Source: Haloferacaceae archaeon (lineage in GTDB: Archaea; Halobacteriota; Halobacteria; Halobacteriales; Haloferacaceae). From it: a DNA stretch of 10,391 nt. Shown here piece after piece: positions 1 through 5,066 of the stretch. The DNA lies in NCBI GenBank assembly GCA_018609965.1, contig JAHENP010000118.1:1-10391 (forward strand). Direction: 5' to 3'. How positions within the stretch are numbered: the first letter of the stretch is position 1; each line of letters opens with the position of its first letter. The position numbers and the translations under genes were made by a program. The notes below the pieces were generated by a model that saw only the letters and a list, made by a program, of their open reading frames with translations, had not been told where the DNA came from and ran no database searches.

Positions 1-1
1 A

Positions 2-799
2 GCCGAGACGCCGCGGCTACTGTTGACGAACGACGACGGGATCGAGAGCCCGGGGTTCCGGGCGTTGTACGACAGGCTGTCGACGGTCGCGGACGTGGTC
101 GCCGTCGCGCCCGCCGACGACCGCAGTGCGGTCGGGCGGGCGTTGTCGACGGACGTGACGGTCCGGGACCACGAACTCGGCTACGCGATCCACGGGACGC
201 CCGCAGACTGCGCCATCGCCGGGTTAGAGGCGTTGTGTCCGGACGTCGACATGGTGGTGTCCGGCTGCAACAAGGGGGCGAATCTGGGGGCGTACGTGCT
301 CGGCCGGTCCGGCACCGTCTCCGCGGCGGTGGAGGCGGCGTTTTTCGACGTGCCCGCAATCGCCGTCTCACGGTACGTTCAGGAGCCGGCAGAGGGCGAC
401 TGGCGGGAGCAGGCGACGGATGTCGCGGACTACGACCTCGCCGCGGACGTGACGACGTTTCTCGTCGAACACGCGGTCGACGCCGGCGTGTTCGACCGCG
501 CGGACTACCTCAACGTCAACGCACCCGAGAGTGCCGGCGAGACGCCGGCGATGCAGATCACACGCCCCTCGCGGATGTACGACATGGACGCAGAACGCGA
601 CGGTGACACCGTCCAACTCCACGACCGAATCTGGGAGCGGATGGGTCGCGGCGACATCCCGGACCCCGTCGGGACGGACCGCCGGGCGATCGTGGACGGC
701 GACATCTCCGTCTCGCCGCTGACGGCACCACACACGACCCAGCACCACGAGGCGTTGGACGGGCTCGCCGAGGTGTACGAGCCGAGCGCGGAGTCGTAG
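2..799 (+). CDS. surE: 5'/3'-nucleotidase SurE (5' end cut by window)
   Basis: SurE is a divalent-metal-dependent phosphatase that removes phosphate from nucleoside monophosphates in the cytoplasm. The reading frame is open from base 2, and the first visible residues are AETPRLLLTNDDG, which is the canonical SurE N-terminus. The true start therefore lies just before the window, and only a few residues are missing. A TTG at 23 lies inside this motif and is not a credible start. Visible family marks are the acidic pair in TNDDG (visible residues 9-13), the Ser region RSAVGRALS (about 41-48), HGTPADCA (about 64-71) and the metal-binding loop VSGCNKGANLG (about 86-96). The 265 visible residues match the usual family length of about 250-270. 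The next gene on this strand starts 85 bp after the stop with its own promoter-like element. The family call is firm; the physiological substrate is not shown by the sequence. Confidence 0.95.
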   Translation, partial: AETPRLLLTNDDGIESPGFRALYDRLSTVADVVAVAPADDRSAVGRALSTDVTVRDHELGYAIHGTPADCAIAGLEALCPDVDMVVSGCNKGANLGAYVLGRSGTVSAAVEAAFFDVPAIAVSRYVQEPAEGDWREQATDVADYDLAADVTTFLVEHAVDAGVFDRADYLNVNAPESAGETPAMQITRPSRMYDMDAERDGDTVQLHDRIWERMGRGDIPDPVGTDRRAIVDGDISVSPLTAPHTTQHHEALDGLAEVYEPSAES

Positions 800-855
800 T
801 CGGGTGGTCCGGGTGTCGCTCCGGGCGCTCCCGGCGCGCGCAGAGAGTGGAAGCG

Positions 856-861
856 TTCTTG
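856..861 (+). promoter_or_regulatory. TATA-like element (TTCTTG) of the 41-residue membrane protein gene
   Basis: TTCTTG is centred about 27 nt before the GTG at 885. The same hexamer at the same spacing precedes the genes starting at 4479 and 6634. There is no ribosome-binding site before the GTG, so a leaderless transcript is likely. This is a positional inference; the hexamer is a weak match to a haloarchaeal TATA box. Confidence 0.4.
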
Positions 862-884
862 TGCGACGGGGCGAAAGCGCGAGT

Positions 885-1007
885 GTGACACCCGTACTCC
901 TCGCTTCCGAGGCGACGACGAAGCTCCCGCCGTTGCTCACTGGCGGCGTGGCGCTCGTGTTGAGCCTCGGGCTGACGGTCGCCTGGCTGTACAAACTGTA
1001 CAACTGA
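885..1007 (+). CDS. 41-residue (40 aa) single-pass membrane microprotein
   Basis: This small protein reads MTPVLLASEATTKLPPLL, then a hydrophobic stretch rich in Val, Leu and Ala (about residues 19-36), and ends in WLYKLYN. It is 40 residues plus the stop. The pattern is one transmembrane helix with a short polar N-terminal part and a basic, aromatic C-terminus. The frame is open further upstream to 804, but that extension is Arg-rich and unlike a real protein. The GTG at 885 sits at the standard distance from the TTCTTG element. I recall similar 40-residue hypothetical proteins in haloarchaeal genomes but can assign no function. It lies between surE and the convergent cinA-like gene and is probably transcribed alone. 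Confidence 0.65.
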   Translation: MTPVLLASEATTKLPPLLTGGVALVLSLGLTVAWLYKLYN

Positions 1008-1017
1008 CGGCAGACAC

Positions 1018-1042
1018 CCTCGTCGCGTCTCGCCACACGAGG
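1018..1042. terminator. Weak inverted repeat between convergent genes
   Basis: CCTCGT (1018-1023) pairs with ACGAGG (1037-1042) around a 13-nt loop, in the 37-bp gap between the stop codons at 1007 and 1045. It could form a hairpin in either transcript. There is no T-tract next to it, so a terminator role is only suggested by position. Confidence 0.25.
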
Positions 1043-1044
1043 AC

Positions 1045-1728
1045 TCAGACCGTGTCGACACGTTCCCGGAACCACGACGCGGCAGAGTCGACGGCACGTT
1101 CCTCGCCCGCGAACTTCACCCGAACCGTCTCGCCGGGGTAGGAGCCGACAGTCACGTCGAACTCCTCACGAACTGCACGGAGCCGCCCCAACAGCTCCGA
1201 CTCCGGCTCGCTCGTCTCGACGACAGCGATCGCGTCACGGTCACCGGTGAACTCGGCAGCGACCGACTCGAACATCGCCTGCATCTCGTCGGGAACACCC
1301 GGGAAGACGTAGATCCCCTCGACGACACAGCCGGGTGCGACACCGACCGTGTTGTGGACCGGACGCGCGCCTGCGGGGAGCGCGGTCGTCCCCTCGTCTA
1401 AGTCGTCAGCCGCGTACTCACTCTCAGTTTCAAGCCACTCCAGGGCCGCGTCGTTGTCGACCAACCCACGGCCAAGCGCGGCGGCAACACCAGCCATCGT
1501 CACGTCGTCGTGTGTCGGGCCGACACCGCCGGTGACGATCACCGCGTCGTAGGCCGCGCGGTACTCGTTGACCACGCGGGCGATGTCTGCCTCACGGTCC
1601 GGAAGCGTCGTCACCCGCTCCACCCCGACCCCCCGGTCGGTGAGCGCACTCGCGAGCCACGTCGCGTTCGTGTTCTGGGTGTCACCCGCCAGCAGCTCGT
1701 CCCCGACGGTCACGATGGCTGCCTCCAT
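1045..1728 (-). CDS. CinA-type molybdopterin-binding-fold protein (no amidase domain)
   Basis: The 227-residue product matches the N-terminal half of CinA, the MoaB/MogA-like fold that binds molybdopterin or nucleotide-type ligands. Family marks are VTVGDELLAGDTQNTN (residues 6-21), the glycine loop VTGGVGPTHDD (65-75) and FPGVPDEM (142-149). The bacterial CinA C-terminal nicotinamide-nucleotide amidase domain is absent. Residues from about 165 to the end form a small alpha/beta extension. Haloarchaeal copies are usually labelled molybdopterin-binding protein or competence/damage-inducible protein A. The frame stays open upstream to 2220, but that extension runs through intergenic repeats; the ATG at 1728 gives the family-like start MEAAIVTVGDELL and sits 29 nt from a TATA-like element. 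The actual reaction is unknown: ADP-ribose pyrophosphatase activity is known for some full-length CinA proteins and cannot be assumed here. Confidence 0.88.
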   Translation of the reverse strand: MEAAIVTVGDELLAGDTQNTNATWLASALTDRGVGVERVTTLPDREADIARVVNEYRAAYDAVIVTGGVGPTHDDVTMAGVAAALGRGLVDNDAALEWLETESEYAADDLDEGTTALPAGARPVHNTVGVAPGCVVEGIYVFPGVPDEMQAMFESVAAEFTGDRDAIAVVETSEPESELLGRLRAVREEFDVTVGSYPGETVRVKFAGEERAVDSAASWFRERVDTV

Positions 1729-1752
1729 ACACCCGACACAGAACCGCCACGG

Positions 1753-1760
1753 GGATAAGC
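1753..1760 (-). promoter_or_regulatory. TATA-like element of the cinA-like gene
   Basis: On the minus strand this reads GCTTATCC, centred about 29 nt before the ATG at 1728. It is AT-rich within GC-rich DNA, and no Shine-Dalgarno lies near the start. The position fits leaderless transcription starting at or next to the ATG. Confidence 0.5.
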
Positions 1761-1819
1761 TTCTGTCTCCCGGGACGACGGCGAACAGACACAGGTTCGT
1801 GGCGCAGGGGACAGCGTGA

Positions 1820-1862
1820 CAATCCACACAGCGCACAGAGTGGCAATCCACACAGCGCACAG
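1820..1862. repeat. 24-bp-period tandem repeat, two copies
   Basis: A 19-bp core beginning CAATCCACACAGCG is identical at 1820-1838 and 1844-1862, giving a period of 24 bp. A degraded third unit may follow (ACAGCGCGAC from 1860) and a partial one may precede it. It lies between the cinA-like promoter and the upstream hairpins. Because 24 is a multiple of three, its minus-strand translation gives repeated Cys-rich octapeptides, but no gene there is credible. Function unknown. Confidence 0.75.
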
Positions 1863-1888
1863 CGCGACACCCGACTCGGGCGCGTGCA

Positions 1889-1909
1889 GCGCTGGCCTTG
1901 TGCCAGCGC
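1889..1909. repeat. Perfect hairpin, 8-bp stem and 5-nt loop
   Basis: GCGCTGGC (1889-1896) pairs exactly with GCCAGCGC (1902-1909) around CTTGT. No T-tract follows on either strand, so it is not a convincing terminator. It may be an RNA structure or part of a dispersed intergenic repeat family. Confidence 0.6.
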
Positions 1910-1936
1910 AAACTCGCGCGAGGGACGAAGCGCGCA

Positions 1937-1959
1937 GCGTCCGAGCGGAGCGAGGACGC
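1937..1959. repeat. Short inverted repeat
   Basis: GCGTCC (1937-1942) pairs with GGACGC (1954-1959) around an 11-nt centre built from GAGCG-like words. It resembles the GAGCGAG motifs at 2063-2091 in the same intergenic region, which suggests that both belong to one composite repetitive element. Confidence 0.4.
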
Positions 1960-2060
1960 GAGCACTGGAGTCGGCTGGGGAGGTGCGAGTGGCGACGCCA
2001 CGAGCAGAGGCCGCGGTGCGGCGCGGTCGCGGAGCGGTGCGGTCGGCACCACGATAGCAG

Positions 2061-2091
2061 ACGCGAGCGAGGGCCGAAGGCCCGAGCGAGC
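2061..2091. repeat. GAGCGAG direct repeats flanking a GGGCC-GAA-GGCCC stem
   Basis: The stem GGGCC (2071-2075) and GGCCC (2079-2083) closes on GAA and is flanked on both sides by GCGAGCGAG-type words. This word pattern next to a T-tract is reminiscent of dispersed intergenic elements in haloarchaeal genomes. Copies elsewhere in the genome cannot be checked here. Confidence 0.5.
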
Positions 2092-2093
2092 GC

Positions 2094-2160
2094 CTTTTTC
2101 ATCGACGTTTTTTCCTCGGGTGGCCGACCGCAGGGAGGCCACCCCGAGGAGTGAAAAAGG
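2094..2160. repeat. Nested inverted repeat: T-tract arms around a 12-bp hairpin
   Basis: Outer arms are CCTTTTTCA (2094-2101) and TGAAAAAGG (2152-2160). Inside them, CCTCGGGTGGCC (2114-2125) pairs with GGCCACCCCGAGG (2137-2149) with one extra C and an 11-nt loop. A second T-tract (2108-2113) precedes the hairpin on the plus strand. The near-symmetry means either strand offers T-tracts, so the element could stop transcription from both sides. It may also be a dispersed repeat. Confidence 0.6.
2154..2158 (-). terminator. T-tract just after the DR2241-like gene
   Basis: Read on the minus strand, five T residues occur 10 nt after the stop codon at 2168-2170, followed by the 2114-2149 hairpin and another homopolymer run. 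Archaeal termination typically needs only a U-rich stretch, so this is a likely end of the cbiX operon transcript. Confidence 0.5.
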
Positions 2161-2167
2161 TCGGTGG

Positions 2168-3391
2168 TCAGCCCTCGGGCTGGTCGGTCGGGACGCCGCC
2201 AAGGTTCCCGTCGTCGTCAAACAGCTTCGCGCGGAGAAACCGCGCCCGGTAGCGGTTGGCGTCGTCTTTCACGTCTGCCTCCCGGATCTCGTCGACACGG
2301 CCGTCCGCGACCGCGTCCAGCGTCGCCTCCAACTGTTCTTTCTCGCTGGGGGTGAGTTCGAACTCGTACGTCTCCGGCTGTTCACTCTCCAGCCGGGTCC
2401 ACTTCCGGGCGGCGGCGACGACGACCGAACACGGCTCCCGGCAGGGGAACGCGCCGTCCCCGCCGTCGACGTCGAGATCGGTCTCGTCGTCGTACTGCCA
2501 CTCGCGGCGTTTGACACACTGCGAGTCGTCACAACACGCCTCCGCGACCCAGTTGACGTGGTCGTACCCCTCGCCGCGGTCCCACGTCTTGACGACACCG
2601 TAGATCCCCGACTGGCGGCCGACCGTGTCACGCCAGTGGTCCACGTCCAACTCCCCCGTCTGCTCGCGGTACCAGTTGGCGACCGTCGCGGGATAGAACG
2701 TCTCCACCGTCCGGGCGAGCCCCTGCCAGTCGAGGTCGGGGAACCGCCAGCCGCCCGCGAGCGTCGGGGCCGTCTTCAACGGGCGGTAGCGGTCCCGCGC
2801 GTCGCGTTCGGCGATCTCCCGGGCGTCGAGTGGGTCGTCGTGGTCCGTCAGGGTCGCCGGGTCCGCGTCCGCCTCGTCGACGTGACGCACCTCGTAGCGA
2901 CGGGTGCCGTCCGCGGCGAGCGTGGCCTCGATCCGGAGTTGGCCCCACTCCGTCACCATCCCCTCCCGGAGCGCGGCGTCGCGCTCGGGGACGCTGTGGC
3001 TCTCCGTGTCGCTATCTGCGTCAGAGCCGTCTGTGTCGCCTGCATCTGCGTCGCCTGCATCTGCGTCGCCGTCGGACCCGTCTGCGTCGTCGGCCGCGTC
3101 GGCGACGATTGGCGCGCCCTCCGCGCGGCGGCAGAACGCGCGTCGCGGGCTGTCGTGACTGCGGACCGTCCACTCCCAGAAGAACCAGTTGCGGACGTAC
3201 GGGGAGTCGTCTGCGCGGTCACGCAGTTCCCCGCGTGAAAGCCCCGTCGCCGTCGTCTCCGGCGTCTCGAAGGCGAACCCGTCGTCCGTCTGGTCGACAC
3301 GGAGGCCGTCGAAGTCGACACCCGGTCGGTCGTCGGGGACGGCAGCGTCGCTGGCGGCGGCGACGAGCGCGTCGAACTGGCGGTCGTCCAT
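2168..3391 (-). CDS. DR2241-family protein with putative 4Fe-4S cysteines
   Basis: The 407-residue acidic soluble protein overlaps the upstream cbiX by one base (TGATG), which implies translational coupling and joint function. In Deinococcus, protein DR2241 joins chelatase domains to two extra domains, one of them binding a 4Fe-4S cluster; haloarchaea often encode the extra part separately next to CbiX. Candidate ligands are clustered Cys residues C286, C287, C292, C317 and C321 within EACCDDSQC and FPCREPC. Residues 1-90 form an N-terminal region with the aromatic stretch YVRNWFFWEW. Residues about 95-133 are a low-complexity Asp/Ala/Gly linker. Residues 136-407 hold the conserved part, including WYREQTGELDVDHWRDTVG. 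No membrane segment or signal peptide is seen. The role is probably cluster-linked support of tetrapyrrole metal chelation, inferred from context. The family call rests on memory of the family and on its neighbour. Confidence 0.8.
   Translation of the reverse strand: MDDRQFDALVAAASDAAVPDDRPGVDFDGLRVDQTDDGFAFETPETTATGLSRGELRDRADDSPYVRNWFFWEWTVRSHDSPRRAFCRRAEGAPIVADAADDADGSDGDADAGDADAGDTDGSDADSDTESHSVPERDAALREGMVTEWGQLRIEATLAADGTRRYEVRHVDEADADPATLTDHDDPLDAREIAERDARDRYRPLKTAPTLAGGWRFPDLDWQGLARTVETFYPATVANWYREQTGELDVDHWRDTVGRQSGIYGVVKTWDRGEGYDHVNWVAEACCDDSQCVKRREWQYDDETDLDVDGGDGAFPCREPCSVVVAAARKWTRLESEQPETYEFELTPSEKEQLEATLDAVADGRVDEIREADVKDDANRYRARFLRAKLFDDDGNLGGVPTDQPEG
3036..3065 (-). repeat. 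15-bp coding tandem repeat in the acidic linker
   Basis: TCGCCTGCATCTGCG occurs twice in tandem (3036-3050 and 3051-3065) within the DR2241-like gene. It encodes repeats of Asp-Ala-Gly-Asp-Ala in the low-complexity linker. The period keeps the frame, so linker length probably varies between strains by slippage without harming the protein. Confidence 0.7.
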
Positions 3392-4335
3392 CAGTCGTCC
3401 GCCTCCGTGCCGGCGCGGCCGTCGTCTGCGCGACCCTCGCTTGCGGGCGCGTGGTCACCGCCGGCGTCACCCGCCGCGACCTGTGTCGCCTCGCGCACGT
3501 CCGCGACCGCCGACCCCACGTCGGCACCGGCGTCTGCCGCACGCTCCAACGCCACGTCCGCGAGCAACGGCTCCGTCCCGACGGCGCCCGCGTACCAGAT
3601 TTGGTGGCCGTCGACCGTCTCCGGCACGTCGTACCCCGTCCGGTAGTCGTCGGTCAACCCCATGTCCTCGGGGATGTCCTCTTTGGTGTGGTAGCCGTCG
3701 GCGACGAACAACGGGACGACCACCACGTCCGTCACCTCGAAGAAGTCGGTCACGTCGTCGACCTCCGGGTCCTCGTCCATGTAGAGGTCGCGAACCTCGC
3801 TGAAGCGACCGGTGTCGCGGACGCGGTCCGCGTGGTACTGGATCGCCTTCGCGGAGTTCTCGTTGCGTTCCGTCCCGTGGCCGACGACGGCGACGCCGAA
3901 CCCCTCACCGACCGCGGGGTCGTCCGTCACCGTCTCCGCGCGCCGGACGATCACGTCCGTCATCGTCCGGTGGGTGCCGACCGGGCCGCAGTAGTGGACC
4001 GTCTGGCCGGTGTCCTCGGCGGTGTAGGTGGCCACGTCGGCGCTGATCCCGTCGGAGTCCCAGTCCGCCACGTCCCACTCGTCGAGCCGGAGTTCGCGTG
4101 GGATCACCTGCTCGGTGAAGTACCCCTCCGAGATGAACAGGGGGACGACGTACACTTCGTCGCTCTCGACCGTCCGGAGCACCTCACGCAGGCTGGGTTC
4201 CTCCTTCCAGAACCCGGTTGCGACCTCGTCGAACGCGCCAGTGTCGCGGATCGTGTCCGCGTGCTCGTACGTGGGCGTGCTCGAGTCGGGGTTGAGGTGG
4301 GAGCCGTGTGCGACCAACACGAGCGCTTGACTCAT
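3391..4335 (-). CDS. cbiX: CbiX-type sirohydrochlorin cobaltochelatase, two-domain form
   Basis: CbiX inserts metal into sirohydrochlorin: cobalt for cobalamin in the anaerobic pathway, or iron for siroheme. The 314-residue product has two homologous halves. Half one starts VLVAHGSH (residues 6-13, H10) and carries VVPLFISEGYFTEQVIPREL (63-82). Half two has AVVGHGTERNE (149-159, H153) and VVPLFVADGYHTKEDIPEDM (206-225, H216). In the chelatase family the two metal-binding histidines are the HGSH/HGT His and the GYH His; here only half two has both, since half one has Phe at 73. The C-terminal tail from about 285 is a polar Ala/Gly/Asp extension. The frame is open upstream to 4539, but the ATG at 4335 starts just before the domain and lies 27 nt after a promoter-like element. 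The gene is coupled to the DR2241-like gene downstream. The metal specificity cannot be read from the sequence. Confidence 0.9.
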   Translation of the reverse strand: MSQALVLVAHGSHLNPDSSTPTYEHADTIRDTGAFDEVATGFWKEEPSLREVLRTVESDEVYVVPLFISEGYFTEQVIPRELRLDEWDVADWDSDGISADVATYTAEDTGQTVHYCGPVGTHRTMTDVIVRRAETVTDDPAVGEGFGVAVVGHGTERNENSAKAIQYHADRVRDTGRFSEVRDLYMDEDPEVDDVTDFFEVTDVVVVPLFVADGYHTKEDIPEDMGLTDDYRTGYDVPETVDGHQIWYAGAVGTEPLLADVALERAADAGADVGSAVADVREATQVAAGDAGGDHAPASEGRADDGRAGTEADD

Positions 4336-4358
4336 GTTCGACGCGAGGGGTGGCTCGG

Positions 4359-4366
4359 TCTTGAGG
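4359..4366 (-). promoter_or_regulatory. Promoter-like element of the cbiX operon
   Basis: On the minus strand this reads CCTCAAGA, centred about 27 nt before the ATG at 4335, the same distance as other starts in the window. The match to a TATA box is weak. It lies in the 143-bp divergent region shared with the gene starting at 4479. I see no operator or cobalamin riboswitch there. Confidence 0.35.
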
Positions 4367-4448
4367 GCTTCGGAGCGGCCGAGTCGTCGGGAACGCCCGT
4401 CTCGGTGTTTGGGTCGACGCGTTCTCCGCCACCGCTCCGACCGACGCG

Positions 4449-4454
4449 TTCTTG
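4449..4454 (+). promoter_or_regulatory. TATA-like element (TTCTTG) of the gene at 4479
   Basis: TTCTTG within GCGTTCTTG is centred about 27 nt before the GTG at 4479. The nine-base word GCGTTCTTG also precedes the GTG at 885 at the same spacing. This supports the GTG start over the TTG at 4452, which lies inside the element. Confidence 0.45.
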
Positions 4455-4478
4455 CCACCGGGCCGCGAGCCGTCGCCC

Positions 4479-4994
4479 GTGACCGTCGCAGAACGCACCC
4501 GGAGGGCCGTCGACGCGCGGCCGTTTCTCCGAGACGCACTCGCCGCCGGGGTCGTCAACTACACTGCCGCCGCCGAGACGCTCTCCGTCGCCGACAGCGA
4601 GAGCAACACCGACGGGCGCGGCGACACGGACGCAGTCACGGCCGCACTCCGACGGTACGGGGCGGAACTGTCCCAGTCGTCCCCGTCCGGTGGCGCTCGC
4701 GTGCGGATGGAACGTGGGCTGTCGTTGGTCGACGCCGACGGGACAGAGGCCGACACGCCACCGCTGTTTGGTCTCGGTGGGGTCGCGGTCGTCGACGACT
4801 CGGGGGGTGATCTGACCGCTGTGCTCGCGCGTGGCGAGGTAGACGCTCGCGGGTTGGAGCACGTTCTCGGGCGGCTCCGGACGGCCGACGTGTCGGTGAC
4901 TGCGGCGGGTGTCGGTGACGGTGTACTCCTCGTGGTCGTCTCCGGCCGGGCGGGAGCGACGGCACTGCGGACGGTCGAGGACGCGCTCGGCTGA
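4479..4994 (+). CDS. Haloarchaeal conserved protein, probably DUF7523 type
   Basis: The product has 171 residues. Residues 1-70 are helical, with the recognisable stretch RPFLRDALAAGVVNYTAAAETL (14-35) and TDAVTAALRRYGAEL (50-64). This looks like a small helical, perhaps winged-helix-like, unit seen in haloarchaeal proteins that I associate with DUF7523. Residues 98-170 alternate hydrophobic strands and a helix (GLGGVAVVDDS, RGLEHVLGRL, VLLVVVSGR, ALRTVEDAL) in an order that resembles an ACT-type ligand-binding fold. That suggests a small regulator, but no ligand or DNA-binding residues can be named. It is divergent from cbiX and 72 bp before cysS, which has its own promoter. The GTG start is chosen from promoter spacing. 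The function is unknown and the family label is from memory. Confidence 0.75.
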   Translation: MTVAERTRRAVDARPFLRDALAAGVVNYTAAAETLSVADSESNTDGRGDTDAVTAALRRYGAELSQSSPSGGARVRMERGLSLVDADGTEADTPPLFGLGGVAVVDDSGGDLTAVLARGEVDARGLEHVLGRLRTADVSVTAAGVGDGVLLVVVSGRAGATALRTVEDALG

Positions 4995-5034
4995 CCGACA
5001 GCCGTTCTCCTGTTGACGGCGACGTTCCGCCGGG

Positions 5035-5040
5035 CTTTAG
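5035..5040 (+). promoter_or_regulatory. TATA-like element (CTTTAG) of cysS
   Basis: CTTTAG is centred about 29 nt before the ATG at 5067, in the 72-bp gap after the preceding gene. A GGAAAG-like stretch (5057-5062) lies close to the start but does not match an anti-Shine-Dalgarno core well. Leaderless initiation is likely. Confidence 0.45.
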
Positions 5041-5066
5041 CCGACGGGCGAGCGTAGGAAAGCCCG

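Larger units (their letters stand above)
1761..2167. other. Gene-free intergenic region rich in repeats
   Basis: About 400 bp separate the cinA-like promoter from the stop of the DR2241-like gene. Both flanking genes are on the minus strand. Open frames cross the region, but their translations are Arg-, Ser- and Ala-rich without family-like sequence, so I regard it as non-coding. It holds a 24-bp tandem repeat (1820-1862), an 8-bp perfect hairpin (1889-1909), an inverted repeat (1937-1959), a short GC stem with flanking direct repeats (2061-2091) and a larger T-tract/hairpin element (2094-2160). No promoter is obvious apart from the one at 1753-1760. Confidence 0.6.

Noticed and set aside
821..834. 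CCGGG-CGCT-CCCGG hairpin after surE as a terminator
   Set aside because: The stem is only 5 bp in GC-rich DNA and no T-tract follows; a chance stem cannot be excluded.
1729..2220. Upstream extension of the cinA-like frame with two CVDCH (heme-type CxxCH) motifs
   Set aside because: The motifs come from the 24-bp tandem repeat. The extension has no family-like sequence, runs through intergenic hairpins and overlaps the end of the next gene, and the internal ATG at 1728 has its own promoter-like element.
1898..3238. Long plus-strand open frame (446 codons)
   Set aside because: It is mostly antisense to the DR2241-like gene. Long antisense frames are common in high-GC genomes, and its translation is Arg- and Val-rich with no motif.
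2830..4482. Long plus-strand open frame (550 codons) over the chelatase operon
   Set aside because: It is an antisense shadow of cbiX and the DR2241-like gene, with basic low-complexity composition.
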